Source: Chitinophagaceae bacterium | GTDB lineage: Bacteria > Bacteroidota > Bacteroidia > Chitinophagales > Chitinophagaceae | DNA: 64,000 bases | Direction: 5' to 3' | Assembly: GCA_022843585.1 (NCBI GenBank) | Contig: JALHNJ010000001.1 | Coordinates: 124,001-188,000 of the forward strand | Shown: piece after piece, positions 17,363 through 24,539 of the stretch | Position numbering within the stretch: position 1 is the stretch's first letter | Layout: each line of letters opens with the position of its first letter | Made by a program: the position numbers and the translations under genes | The notes under the pieces: generated by a model | Databases searched by the model: none | What the model saw: the letters and a program-made list of their open reading frames with translations, nothing else | What the model was told of the DNA's origin: nothing

Positions 17363-17767
17363 ATGAAACAATTTATTACCTCCTTATTCATCTTAGTAAG
17401 TACAGTAGCAATGTCCCAGGTAGAAAAAAGCAATCCAGTGCCGGCGTTAAACAAACTTGTTGCAGACAGTGTATTGGGTACCTGGATCATTGATCTACGT
17501 CCTACCCCCGATAGCGAACCCTATCTCAAAGAGTTCAAGTTTACAAAGATTGAGGGCAAACAATTCGATGGAGAATTTTATGGCTATCCATTCCAGGGCG
17601 GGTTTTTAAATACGGATTGGGAAAAAAATTATTTTGCTTTTACTACTGCCGATCAGAGTGGCACCTATTTTCATTCGGGTTATATAGAAGGAGATATTGT
17701 GTTTGGGATAACATTAAATGAAAATAGAAAATTTATGTTGCCCTGGAAAGGCACCCGAAAAAAATAA
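17363..17767 (+). CDS. Secreted hypothetical protein
   Basis: The 134-residue protein has a signal peptide (FITSLFILVSTVAMSQ) and a mature part that looks like a small beta-barrel: LGTWIIDLRPTP, FKFTKIEGKQFDGEFY, NYFAFTTADQSGTYFHSGYIEGDIVFG. That order of strands is lipocalin- or DUF1579-like, but no family is recognised with confidence. It starts 3 bp after the YdeI-like gene, so it is probably cotranscribed with it and the membrane AraC regulator. A terminator follows. Confidence 0.65.
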   Translation: MKQFITSLFILVSTVAMSQVEKSNPVPALNKLVADSVLGTWIIDLRPTPDSEPYLKEFKFTKIEGKQFDGEFYGYPFQGGFLNTDWEKNYFAFTTADQSGTYFHSGYIEGDIVFGITLNENRKFMLPWKGTRKK

Positions 17768-17797
17768 ATGCTTGATTTCTTGTGTGTAGGAAAAACG

Positions 17798-17829
17798 AAA
17801 CCGTCTCAAATTCAAGCTGAGCCGGTTTT
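17798..17829 (+). terminator. Intrinsic terminator
   Basis: The stem aaaccg-t-ctca / tgag-c-cggttt has a single T/C mismatch and is followed by a T-rich tail (tattttttt). Confidence 0.7.
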
Positions 17830-17936
17830 ATTTTTTTGAGACCGCTTTATTATGTCTCAAATCATCTTTTGCAGCGACTGCCGCCATCCAACATAACATA
17901 TTTGTGGAAATAAATCATTCACACAAATAGTTAGTT

Positions 17937-18899
17937 ATGAAAACACAGTTCCGTCAATTTATGTTTGGCACCAGCATCGGCGAAAATAAGGTCCTGAATA
18001 TTGGATGGCTTTTATTCCGGGTCCATGTTGGGTTAAGCATTGCCATTCATGCCGGGTGGCCTAAAATGAATACTATTTCAGCACCGGGCTGGTTTGCCGA
18101 ACAGGTATCCGGTCTCGGATTTACATTTCCCTCACCGGAGTTTTGGGCCGTTACAGCCTCCTGGGGTGAGTTTGTTGGTGGTATCCTAATCGCCATCGGT
18201 TTGTTTACCCGATTTGCTGCTGCACAACTCGCCTTTCAATTTTTTGTGATTGCATTTTTGTGGTATGATAAACCGGAGCCAGTTACAGGCATGTATTTTC
18301 AACAATTATTTTTTTGGTGCTATGTACTGGTAACCTTTGCCGGTGGTGGAAAATACTCATTGGACAAATTAATAATGCAAAAGAGAAGCAGGAGAATTGC
18401 AGCGGTGCCTAAAATTGCAATAACAGCAGTATTGCTTATTGCAGGAATGAGCAGCTTTGGTCAAACACCAACAGTATCTATCAATGATTTTGCATCACTC
18501 AAGGGCAGGTGGAATGGCACACTTACCTATCTTGATTATGGCAATAATAAATTACAAACTATTAAAGCCAATGTTGATATAACGTTACACGACTCTACTA
18601 TTTATGAGCTGGCCATTTTTTATACAGACGAGCCGAAGAAAAGCGTTAAAGACAGTTATCGAATCCATCAAAATGGCACCAAAGTAAATGAACGATTAGT
18701 GATTGAAAGAACGGTTGATGCGAATGGAAACGTAAAAATTATATTGCAGGATAAAGGAACAGATGGCAACGATTATAAACCAGCTACTTTTAACCATGTA
18801 TTAGAAATTGGTAAAAATAGTTTTACTATAACCAAGCTGGTAAAGTTTGATGGAGAGAAAGAATTCTTTCAGCGTAATCAATATGTTTTTAGAAGATAA
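17937..18899 (+). CDS. DoxX-family membrane protein fused to a secreted C-terminal domain
   Basis: Residues about 18-140 form a DoxX/DoxD-like four-helix membrane domain (GWLLFRVHVGLSIAIHAGWPKM, WGEFVGGILIAIGLFTRFAA, FFWCYVLVTFAGGGKYSLDKL). A basic segment (MQKRSRRIAAVPK) then leads into a further hydrophobic stretch that looks like a signal peptide (IAITAVLLIAGMSSFGQ, about 161-178). About 140 residues of beta-rich polar sequence follow (LKGRWNGTLTYLDYGNNKL). The second half should lie in the periplasm. It reads like two genes joined in frame: a DoxX protein and a secreted lipocalin-like protein. The fold of the second half is not assigned. DoxX proteins are often linked to redox or thiosulfate-related functions, with no specific support here. 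Confidence 0.8.
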   Translation: MKTQFRQFMFGTSIGENKVLNIGWLLFRVHVGLSIAIHAGWPKMNTISAPGWFAEQVSGLGFTFPSPEFWAVTASWGEFVGGILIAIGLFTRFAAAQLAFQFFVIAFLWYDKPEPVTGMYFQQLFFWCYVLVTFAGGGKYSLDKLIMQKRSRRIAAVPKIAITAVLLIAGMSSFGQTPTVSINDFASLKGRWNGTLTYLDYGNNKLQTIKANVDITLHDSTIYELAIFYTDEPKKSVKDSYRIHQNGTKVNERLVIERTVDANGNVKIILQDKGTDGNDYKPATFNHVLEIGKNSFTITKLVKFDGEKEFFQRNQYVFRR

Positions 18900-18919
18900 T
18901 TTTTTGCCTGTGGCTGATC

Positions 18920-19408
18920 TTACTTCACTTCCTCAAACACACCCGTCTGTTTATTCTTCCGAACATTATCCCAATTAAAGTACCGGCCATTCATAGCTAC
19001 ATAAACACCAGCGGGTAATGTTTGTGCAAAAGCCAGGGCACTGCCCAGATTAAATAAACCATCGGAGCTACCAAACTTAATAGGTATCATAGCACCAGTA
19101 AGTACCACAGTTTTATTTTTTACTTTTTCAGCCAGCACTCTTGCAGTTTCAGCCATGGTATCGGTACCATGAGTAATGACGATTTGATTTTCATCAGCAT
19201 TATTACATTGATAAACGATAAGTTCCCGGTCCTCATCCGTCATTTCCAAACTATCTACCATCATCAATGTTCTTATTTCAACAGCAGCTTTATTGCGACC
19301 CATTTCTAACAGGTCTGACATATGGGTGTCTTTAAAATACAATTGCCCGTTCAGTTCATTGTATTCCTTGTCAAAAGTGCCACCTGTAATAAAAATGCGG
19401 ATAGCCAT
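18920..19408 (-). CDS. Single-domain asparaginase-family protein
   Basis: The 162-residue protein equals only the N-terminal domain of L-asparaginase (full enzymes are about 320-350 residues). The catalytic motifs are present: the first threonine in ITGGTFDKEY, the HGTDTM pair near residue 81, TGAMIP near 104, and a Lys in NVRKNKQTGVFE where the catalytic lysine would fall. The second domain, which normally builds the interface of the active dimer, is absent. Short asparaginase-domain proteins of this size exist in Bacteroidota, so this is probably an intact short form. Activity is uncertain. Confidence 0.8.
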   Translation of the reverse strand: MAIRIFITGGTFDKEYNELNGQLYFKDTHMSDLLEMGRNKAAVEIRTLMMVDSLEMTDEDRELIVYQCNNADENQIVITHGTDTMAETARVLAEKVKNKTVVLTGAMIPIKFGSSDGLFNLGSALAFAQTLPAGVYVAMNGRYFNWDNVRKNKQTGVFEEVK

Positions 19409-19881
19409 AGATCTGTTTTGTTTAGGCGTTGAAGGTAAACATTCAAATATTGGTAACTGAAATGCTGGAATTGAATGGATTCAATAAAAAGCAGTGGGGA
19501 ATAGAAAAAATAAAAAAAGATGGAAAGAAAAGTGGTGGATATTAATAAAATGTTATTTTAGCTGGCCTTTAAACAAAAAAAGGCCCTTCCGTAGAAACGG
19601 ACTGACCTCTAACGATTGCTTGCCATATGAAATTCTTAAAGAGTAGTTCTTGATTGCTGAACTCTTGTTGCCAATTATCAGCTTTTGAAGATTATTGGCT
19701 TTAACTTTGACCTCTGACGCTTGCCTTCAACGATTGTTTGCCGTATGCTTTAATCTTCTGAAACAAAAGTAGGTAGCGGCACCTTGTCCTTCAAATCAAA
19801 TACGGCATCATTTCAGCATGCCTAAGCGGATGGGTAAAGTGCCAAACCCTTACTGGCAGCTACTTTCAGCAAAAACTCTTT
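19409..19881. other. 473-bp intergenic stretch with degenerate direct repeats
   Basis: No gene is seen. A hairpin (tccgt-agaa-acgga, about 19588-19601) lies in an A-rich context. Two related copies of tgacctctaacgattgcttgccatatg occur at about 19602-19630 and 19707-19748; the second is partly doubled (tgacctctgacgcttgcc then caacgattgtttgccgtatg). A TAACTTTG element at 19702-19709 is 170 bp from the next start and could mark a long leader or an unannotated RNA. Confidence 0.5.
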
Positions 19882-21435
19882 ATGATGCCCAACCGTCCGA
19901 CAGACATATTATTTCAACTCATTAAATCGCTGGAAAAGGCCGAAAAACGGCATTTTAAACTATACATAAAGCGTAGTTCCGGCAAAGAAGAACTCAAAAT
20001 TGTACGCCTTTTTGATGCAATGGACAAATTGAAGGACTACGATGAGAAACTACTGATGAAAAAACTAACGGGTGTTACTAAACCACAGTTAGCTAATCTT
20101 AAAACGCATTTATACAAACAAATTTTAGCCAGTCTTCGTTTACTAAAAAGTGCTGATAGTCTCGACTTACAATTGAACGAGCAGTTCGATTATGCACACA
20201 TACTTTATAAGAAAGGATTGTTCCATCAAAGCCTTCGCATTTTAGAAAGAACAAAAGAGATCGCCAAAGCAAACCAGAAATTTAATTTTTTACCACAAGC
20301 TATTGCATTAGAAAAAAGAATTGAGAACCTGCACATCACCAGAAGTATGCAGGACAGAGCAGAGATACTTTCTGCAGAAGCCAATGAAATAAGTCGGCAT
20401 ATTGAAATGGTGGCACGGCTTTCCAATCTTGCATTAAAATTATATAGCTGGTATGTAGAGCATGGACATGCAAGAAATGAAGACGATGAAAAAGATGTAC
20501 GCCAGTTCATGAAAGATAATTTGACCAAAGAAGTGATGGAGCAAACTGGTTTTTATGAAAGATTATACTTGTACCAGAGTTATACCTGGTATGCATTCAT
20601 CCGTCAAGATTTTTTACAATACTATCGCTATACTAAAAAATGGGTTGATCTGTTTACTGAGCAGCCATTGATGGTTCGGGTAGAAACCGGTCACTATATT
20701 AAAGGCATACATAATTTACTGAATGCACATTTTGATTTGCGAAACTACCGGGAGTTTGAAAAAACATTGAAGAAGTTTGAAAAAGTAGCACAGTTGGACC
20801 GGGTAAAGGATCATGATAACTTTCGCATCCTTACATTTATTTACATCAGCACGGCCCGCATCAACCAGCATTTTATGTTGGGTACTTTTAAGCAAGGGCT
20901 TTCGCTTATTCCAGGCATAGAAGAGAAACTGGAAGAGTTTTATCTTTTTATAGATAGTCACCGCATATTGGTATTGAATTATAAATTTGCCATGCTTTCC
21001 TTTGGCAGCGGCGACTATAATCGCAGCATCGATTACCTGCAAAAGATCATTAATGATAAAACTAATCTGCGGTACGATCTGCAATGCTATGCAAGAGTAT
21101 TGCACTTGATGGCGCATTATGAATTAGGGAATGATATGCTGATGGAATCACTCAGCAAATCAGTCTATCGCTTTATGGCAAAAATGAAAAATCTTACAAC
21201 AGTTGAAGAAGCAATGTTTAAATTTTTACGCCATTCCCTTCCCTTATCACCCCGACAACTAAAACCTGAGTTTGAAAAACTCCTTCACACTATTAAACAT
21301 TTAGAAAAAAGCCGTTTTGAAACCCGGGCCTTTGCCTACCTCGATATTATTTCCTGGGTAGAAAGTAAAGTGTATAATAAACCAATGGGAACGGTGATAC
21401 ATGAGAAGTATTTGTTGAGCAAGCGGAAGAAATAA
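19882..21435 (+). CDS. Conserved helical (TPR-like) protein of unknown function
   Basis: The 517-residue protein is almost wholly alpha-helical by composition. It starts with LFQLIKSLEKAEKRHFKLYIKR and continues with helix pairs resembling degenerate TPRs (QFDYAHILYKKGLFHQSLRILERTKEIA, GDYNRSIDYLQKIINDK, CYARVLHLMAHYELGN). There is no signal peptide or membrane segment, so it is probably cytoplasmic. I know of no characterised homologue; similar large helical proteins occur across Bacteroidota. The start may be the first ATG (19882) or the second (19885). It is monocistronic and ends before a repeat-rich gap. Confidence 0.75.
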   Translation: MMPNRPTDILFQLIKSLEKAEKRHFKLYIKRSSGKEELKIVRLFDAMDKLKDYDEKLLMKKLTGVTKPQLANLKTHLYKQILASLRLLKSADSLDLQLNEQFDYAHILYKKGLFHQSLRILERTKEIAKANQKFNFLPQAIALEKRIENLHITRSMQDRAEILSAEANEISRHIEMVARLSNLALKLYSWYVEHGHARNEDDEKDVRQFMKDNLTKEVMEQTGFYERLYLYQSYTWYAFIRQDFLQYYRYTKKWVDLFTEQPLMVRVETGHYIKGIHNLLNAHFDLRNYREFEKTLKKFEKVAQLDRVKDHDNFRILTFIYISTARINQHFMLGTFKQGLSLIPGIEEKLEEFYLFIDSHRILVLNYKFAMLSFGSGDYNRSIDYLQKIINDKTNLRYDLQCYARVLHLMAHYELGNDMLMESLSKSVYRFMAKMKNLTTVEEAMFKFLRHSLPLSPRQLKPEFEKLLHTIKHLEKSRFETRAFAYLDIISWVESKVYNKPMGTVIHEKYLLSKRKK

Positions 21436-21438
21436 TTA

Positions 21439-21457
21439 GCCCAACTAATTACTACTA
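21439..21457. repeat. 19-bp dispersed repeat, copy 1
   Basis: The sequence gcccaactaattactacta is found again exactly at 33600-33618. Both copies are intergenic. After the shared core the two sites diverge but remain loosely similar (gtcagttgcgtc versus gtcccttgcaatc). Confidence 0.65.
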
Positions 21458-21492
21458 GCATCGTCAGTTGCGTCGCACTCTTTTACGTTCTG

Positions 21493-21512
21493 CCTGCCTG
21501 CCGTCAGGCAGG
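21493..21512. repeat. GC-rich palindrome
   Basis: The arms cctgcctg and caggcagg are a perfect 8-bp inverted repeat with a 4-bp loop, in a region that is otherwise AT-rich. No T-run follows, so it resembles a REP-like element rather than a terminator. Confidence 0.6.
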
Positions 21513-21595
21513 TTCGCTACTCAGCATTATGCAGATTTACGTTCTGTCTCATAGGGACAATTTATGGGTAGAAAAATAAACGAAGAAAGTATTTT

Positions 21596-21612
21596 ACGTT
21601 CCGTCGGAACGT
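21596..21612. repeat. Palindrome acgttcc-gtc-ggaacgt
   Basis: A perfect 7-bp inverted repeat with a 3-bp centre. A related, degraded site (acgttctgtctcatagggacaatttatggg) lies about 55 bp upstream, and both are followed by a similar 'tttatg' tail. The pair looks like two members of an intergenic palindromic repeat family. Confidence 0.6.
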
Positions 21613-21650
21613 TTTATGTTACCATCGCTATAAATTCTTAATTTGTCAGC

Positions 21651-23696
21651 ATGAAAAAGCTTTTATTTTTCTTACTGATTGTAAGCCTTAACACCTCCGC
21701 TCAAATCTCCCCCACCAACATCACCATTGCCCGTGATAGTTTCGGCATTCCCCATGTGTTTGCAAAAACCGATGCTGAAGTTGCCTATGGGATTGCCTGG
21801 GCACATGCAGAAGATGATTTTGAAACTTTACAATTAGTAGTGCTGAGTGGTAAAGCTAAACTGGGAACAGGCCTTGGAAAAAAAGGAGCCGAAGGAGATT
21901 ATGTGATCAACCTGCTACGTATTAGAAAAACTGTAGAAGAACAATGGAATACATTAAGTCCCGATTTTGTAGAATTAATAAAAGGATACGTAGCCGGATT
22001 AAATGCTTATGCAAAAGCACATCCTAAAGAAGTGAAATACAAGAAAGCTTTTCCCTTCGATGAAAAGGAATATTTGACAGCCGTAGTTTTTTCTATTAGC
22101 CTTTTTTGTGGCGTAGATAAAGCATTGCCGGAAATACTCGGTGGTAAAGTAGCCACTATTCCGGGTTTTAATACAGATGGCTCCAATGCATTTGCTATGA
22201 ATTCCACTAAAACAACAACGGGAGAAAGCTTTTTAGCCATTAATGCACATCAGCCTAACACAGGCCCCGTTGCTTTTTACGAAGCACATTTGCAAAGCGA
22301 ACAAGGGTGGAATATGCTTGGCGGTTTATTTCCCGGCGGTTGTTTGATCTTTCATGGAACCAATGAAAATTTGGGTTGGGCACATACGGTAAATTACCAG
22401 GACAAAATTGACATCTTCCAGTTAGAAACAAATCCAGCCAATAAAAATCAATACAAGTTTGATGGGGAATGGATAAACCTGGAAGAAGATAAAGCTAAAC
22501 TAAAAGTAAAAGGCATTCCTATTACAATCGGTAAAAAAATATGGTGGAGTAAATACGGCCCCACTTTAAAAACAGATAAAGGAACTTTTGCATTGCGGGT
22601 CCCGGCTATTATGGATATAAAAGCATTGGAACAATGGTACCGGATGAATAAGGCCAAGAACTTTACCGAATTTTTCAAAGCTCTGAGCATGACGAGCCTT
22701 CCCATGTTCAATATTATGTATGCAGACAGATATGATACGATCTTCTATGTGAGCAATGGAAAAATGCCAAGAAGGAATCCCGATCCAAAATATAACTGGA
22801 AAAGTACACTACCCGGAAATACAGCCGCAACACTATGGACCGAGTTCAAACCTATTATGGAATTACCGCAATATATAAATCCACCATCCGGTTATTTATT
22901 CAATACCAACCATTCTCCGTTTTTAGCTACCGATGCTAAAAATAATTTAGACTCAAAAAAGTTTGATAAAAATGATGGCTATGAAACATATCACAACAAC
23001 CGCAGCCAGCGGGTAACCGAATTAATTAATAATGATAAAGTTGATTACGCCACTTTCAAACGAATAAAATTTGATCAGCAATTACCGAAGCAATTGAAAT
23101 ATACTTATGGTATTGATAGTATGTTTAACTTAAATGTAAATGATCATCCGGCTATAAAAGAAGTGATCAGCAATTTTCAAAGCTGGGATAAAAAATCAAT
23201 TACAACCAGCAAAGGTGCTGCTGTTTTCTTGCTTACGTATTATTATCTCGCTGATAAATTAAAAGGTGTTGCGGCAAGACAAATTACCAAAGCAGAAGCT
23301 ATCGAAACCTTTCAATATGTGAATGATTATATGATCAGGCACTTCGGAAAAACAGATCTGGTATTGGGCGATATTCAAAAATTAGTGAGAGGTGATGAAG
23401 AAAGTCCAGCATGGGGTTTCCCGGATGTACTGACCCCTTCTTTTTCCGAACCGTATAAAAACGGAATGTGGAAAGTAACCGGAGGCGATGCTTATATCTG
23501 TTTTGTTCGTTATCCAAAAAACGGAGGATTACCGAAAATAGAATCTGTAAATACATTCGGAGCTTCCATGCAACCGGATTCGCCGCACTTTAAAGACCAG
23601 ATGGAAATGTTTCAACAACAACAAACAAAGAAAATGACGCTTGATAAACAAGAAGTATTGAAAACAGCAAAGAAAATCTATCACCCAGGTAGCTAA
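21651..23696 (+). CDS. Penicillin acylase-family Ntn hydrolase (secreted)
   Basis: The 681-residue precursor has a signal peptide (LLFFLLIVSLNTSAQ). An alpha-chain region begins ITIARDSFGIPHVFAKTDAEVAYGIAWAHAEDDFETL. The autoprocessing site is near residue 183: TDGSNAFAMNSTKT, where the Ser after Gly becomes the N-terminal nucleophile of the beta chain. The beta-chain motif FHGTNENLGWAHTVNYQDKIDIF follows. Family members hydrolyse amide bonds of beta-lactams, N-acyl homoserine lactones or lipopeptides in the periplasm; the substrate cannot be read from sequence. The precursor is of typical length, and two-chain maturation is expected. Confidence 0.9.
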   Translation: MKKLLFFLLIVSLNTSAQISPTNITIARDSFGIPHVFAKTDAEVAYGIAWAHAEDDFETLQLVVLSGKAKLGTGLGKKGAEGDYVINLLRIRKTVEEQWNTLSPDFVELIKGYVAGLNAYAKAHPKEVKYKKAFPFDEKEYLTAVVFSISLFCGVDKALPEILGGKVATIPGFNTDGSNAFAMNSTKTTTGESFLAINAHQPNTGPVAFYEAHLQSEQGWNMLGGLFPGGCLIFHGTNENLGWAHTVNYQDKIDIFQLETNPANKNQYKFDGEWINLEEDKAKLKVKGIPITIGKKIWWSKYGPTLKTDKGTFALRVPAIMDIKALEQWYRMNKAKNFTEFFKALSMTSLPMFNIMYADRYDTIFYVSNGKMPRRNPDPKYNWKSTLPGNTAATLWTEFKPIMELPQYINPPSGYLFNTNHSPFLATDAKNNLDSKKFDKNDGYETYHNNRSQRVTELINNDKVDYATFKRIKFDQQLPKQLKYTYGIDSMFNLNVNDHPAIKEVISNFQSWDKKSITTSKGAAVFLLTYYYLADKLKGVAARQITKAEAIETFQYVNDYMIRHFGKTDLVLGDIQKLVRGDEESPAWGFPDVLTPSFSEPYKNGMWKVTGGDAYICFVRYPKNGGLPKIESVNTFGASMQPDSPHFKDQMEMFQQQQTKKMTLDKQEVLKTAKKIYHPGS

Positions 23697-23761
23697 ACTC
23701 CGTGTTGCAGGGTATTAATAATAATGAATCGATTTGATAATTTCAAGCATAAACAAACAAC

Positions 23762-24478
23762 ATGAAACGCATAGCTCTACTATTTACTTTTTTTCTTATT
23801 CTTTCCGCTAGTTTATTGGCACAAGGCAAAAGCAATCTTACTATCAGCACAACAGGAAATAGTAATCTGAAAATTATTTATGCTGGTAAAAAATACAGCT
23901 TGCAGGATAGAAGCCAGACCTTTCAAAATCAAAATCCAGGTACTTACACTTTGATTATTTATCAATGGCAAAACAAGCCAACCGGTGGGGAGTATGTGAA
24001 AGTATATGATGGAAATGTAAGATTAGCCAATCAAAAGCATCTCGAAATGTCTGTAATGCGTTTTGGAAAAACAGCCTGGGATGAAAGCGATATTGCCGAC
24101 GACGAGTGGAATGAAAATTATACAAATCCACGACCAAATAATAACCAGAACGGCTATAACAACAATAATTATAACAATGGAAATAATCAGCAAGCTGTAA
24201 ATACCACACAGTATGCGGAGGTAAAAAAAGCGTTGGGCAATGAATACAATGAAGAAGAAAAATTGAATCTGGCAAAAGTGATATTAAAGAATAAATGGTT
24301 TTCTTCTGCACAGATCAGAGAATTGGCCCAAACCTTTTACAACGAAGAACGAAAACTCCGTTTTTTAAAAATGGCCTATGATTTTTGCTGGGATAAAGGA
24401 AACTATTTTACGCTGGCAGATCTTTTCTATAACTCAGGGTATAAGAAGGATTTTATCAATTATCTCGGCACCCAATAA
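23762..24478 (+). CDS. Secreted DUF4476 protein
   Basis: The 238-residue protein has a signal peptide (LLFTFFLILSASLLAQ), a small beta-rich N-terminal part (about residues 22-110), an Asn-rich spacer of repeated NNN/YNN residues (about 122-150), and a C-terminal DUF4476 domain (about 155-235). The latter contains VILKNKWFSSAQIRELAQTFYNEERKLRFLKMAYDFC and YFTLADLFYN. DUF4476 is of unknown function and is found mostly in Bacteroidota exported proteins. It lies 61 bp upstream of the helicase gene. Confidence 0.85.
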   Translation: MKRIALLFTFFLILSASLLAQGKSNLTISTTGNSNLKIIYAGKKYSLQDRSQTFQNQNPGTYTLIIYQWQNKPTGGEYVKVYDGNVRLANQKHLEMSVMRFGKTAWDESDIADDEWNENYTNPRPNNNQNGYNNNNYNNGNNQQAVNTTQYAEVKKALGNEYNEEEKLNLAKVILKNKWFSSAQIRELAQTFYNEERKLRFLKMAYDFCWDKGNYFTLADLFYNSGYKKDFINYLGTQ

Positions 24479-24527
24479 TATTTAGGTAAAGTTGAAAGAC
24501 TAAAATTTTTCTTTTCTGCCCCCTTCG

Positions 24528-24535
24528 TAACTTGC
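24528..24535 (+). promoter_or_regulatory. Putative -7-like element TAACTTGC abutting the pcrA start
   Basis: TAACTTGC differs from TAnnTTTGC by one missing T and lies only 4 bp before the ATG. Similar sequences precede uvrB (54510-54517, minus) and the AraC gene (15555-15562, minus) by 6 and 3 bp. If these are promoters, transcripts would be nearly leaderless. Confidence 0.3.
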
Positions 24536-24539
24536 GGCT

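Noticed and set aside
18920-19408. Asparaginase as a truncated pseudogene
   Set aside because: The reading frame ends cleanly after the N-terminal domain with catalytic residues intact, and short forms of this size are known in the phylum.
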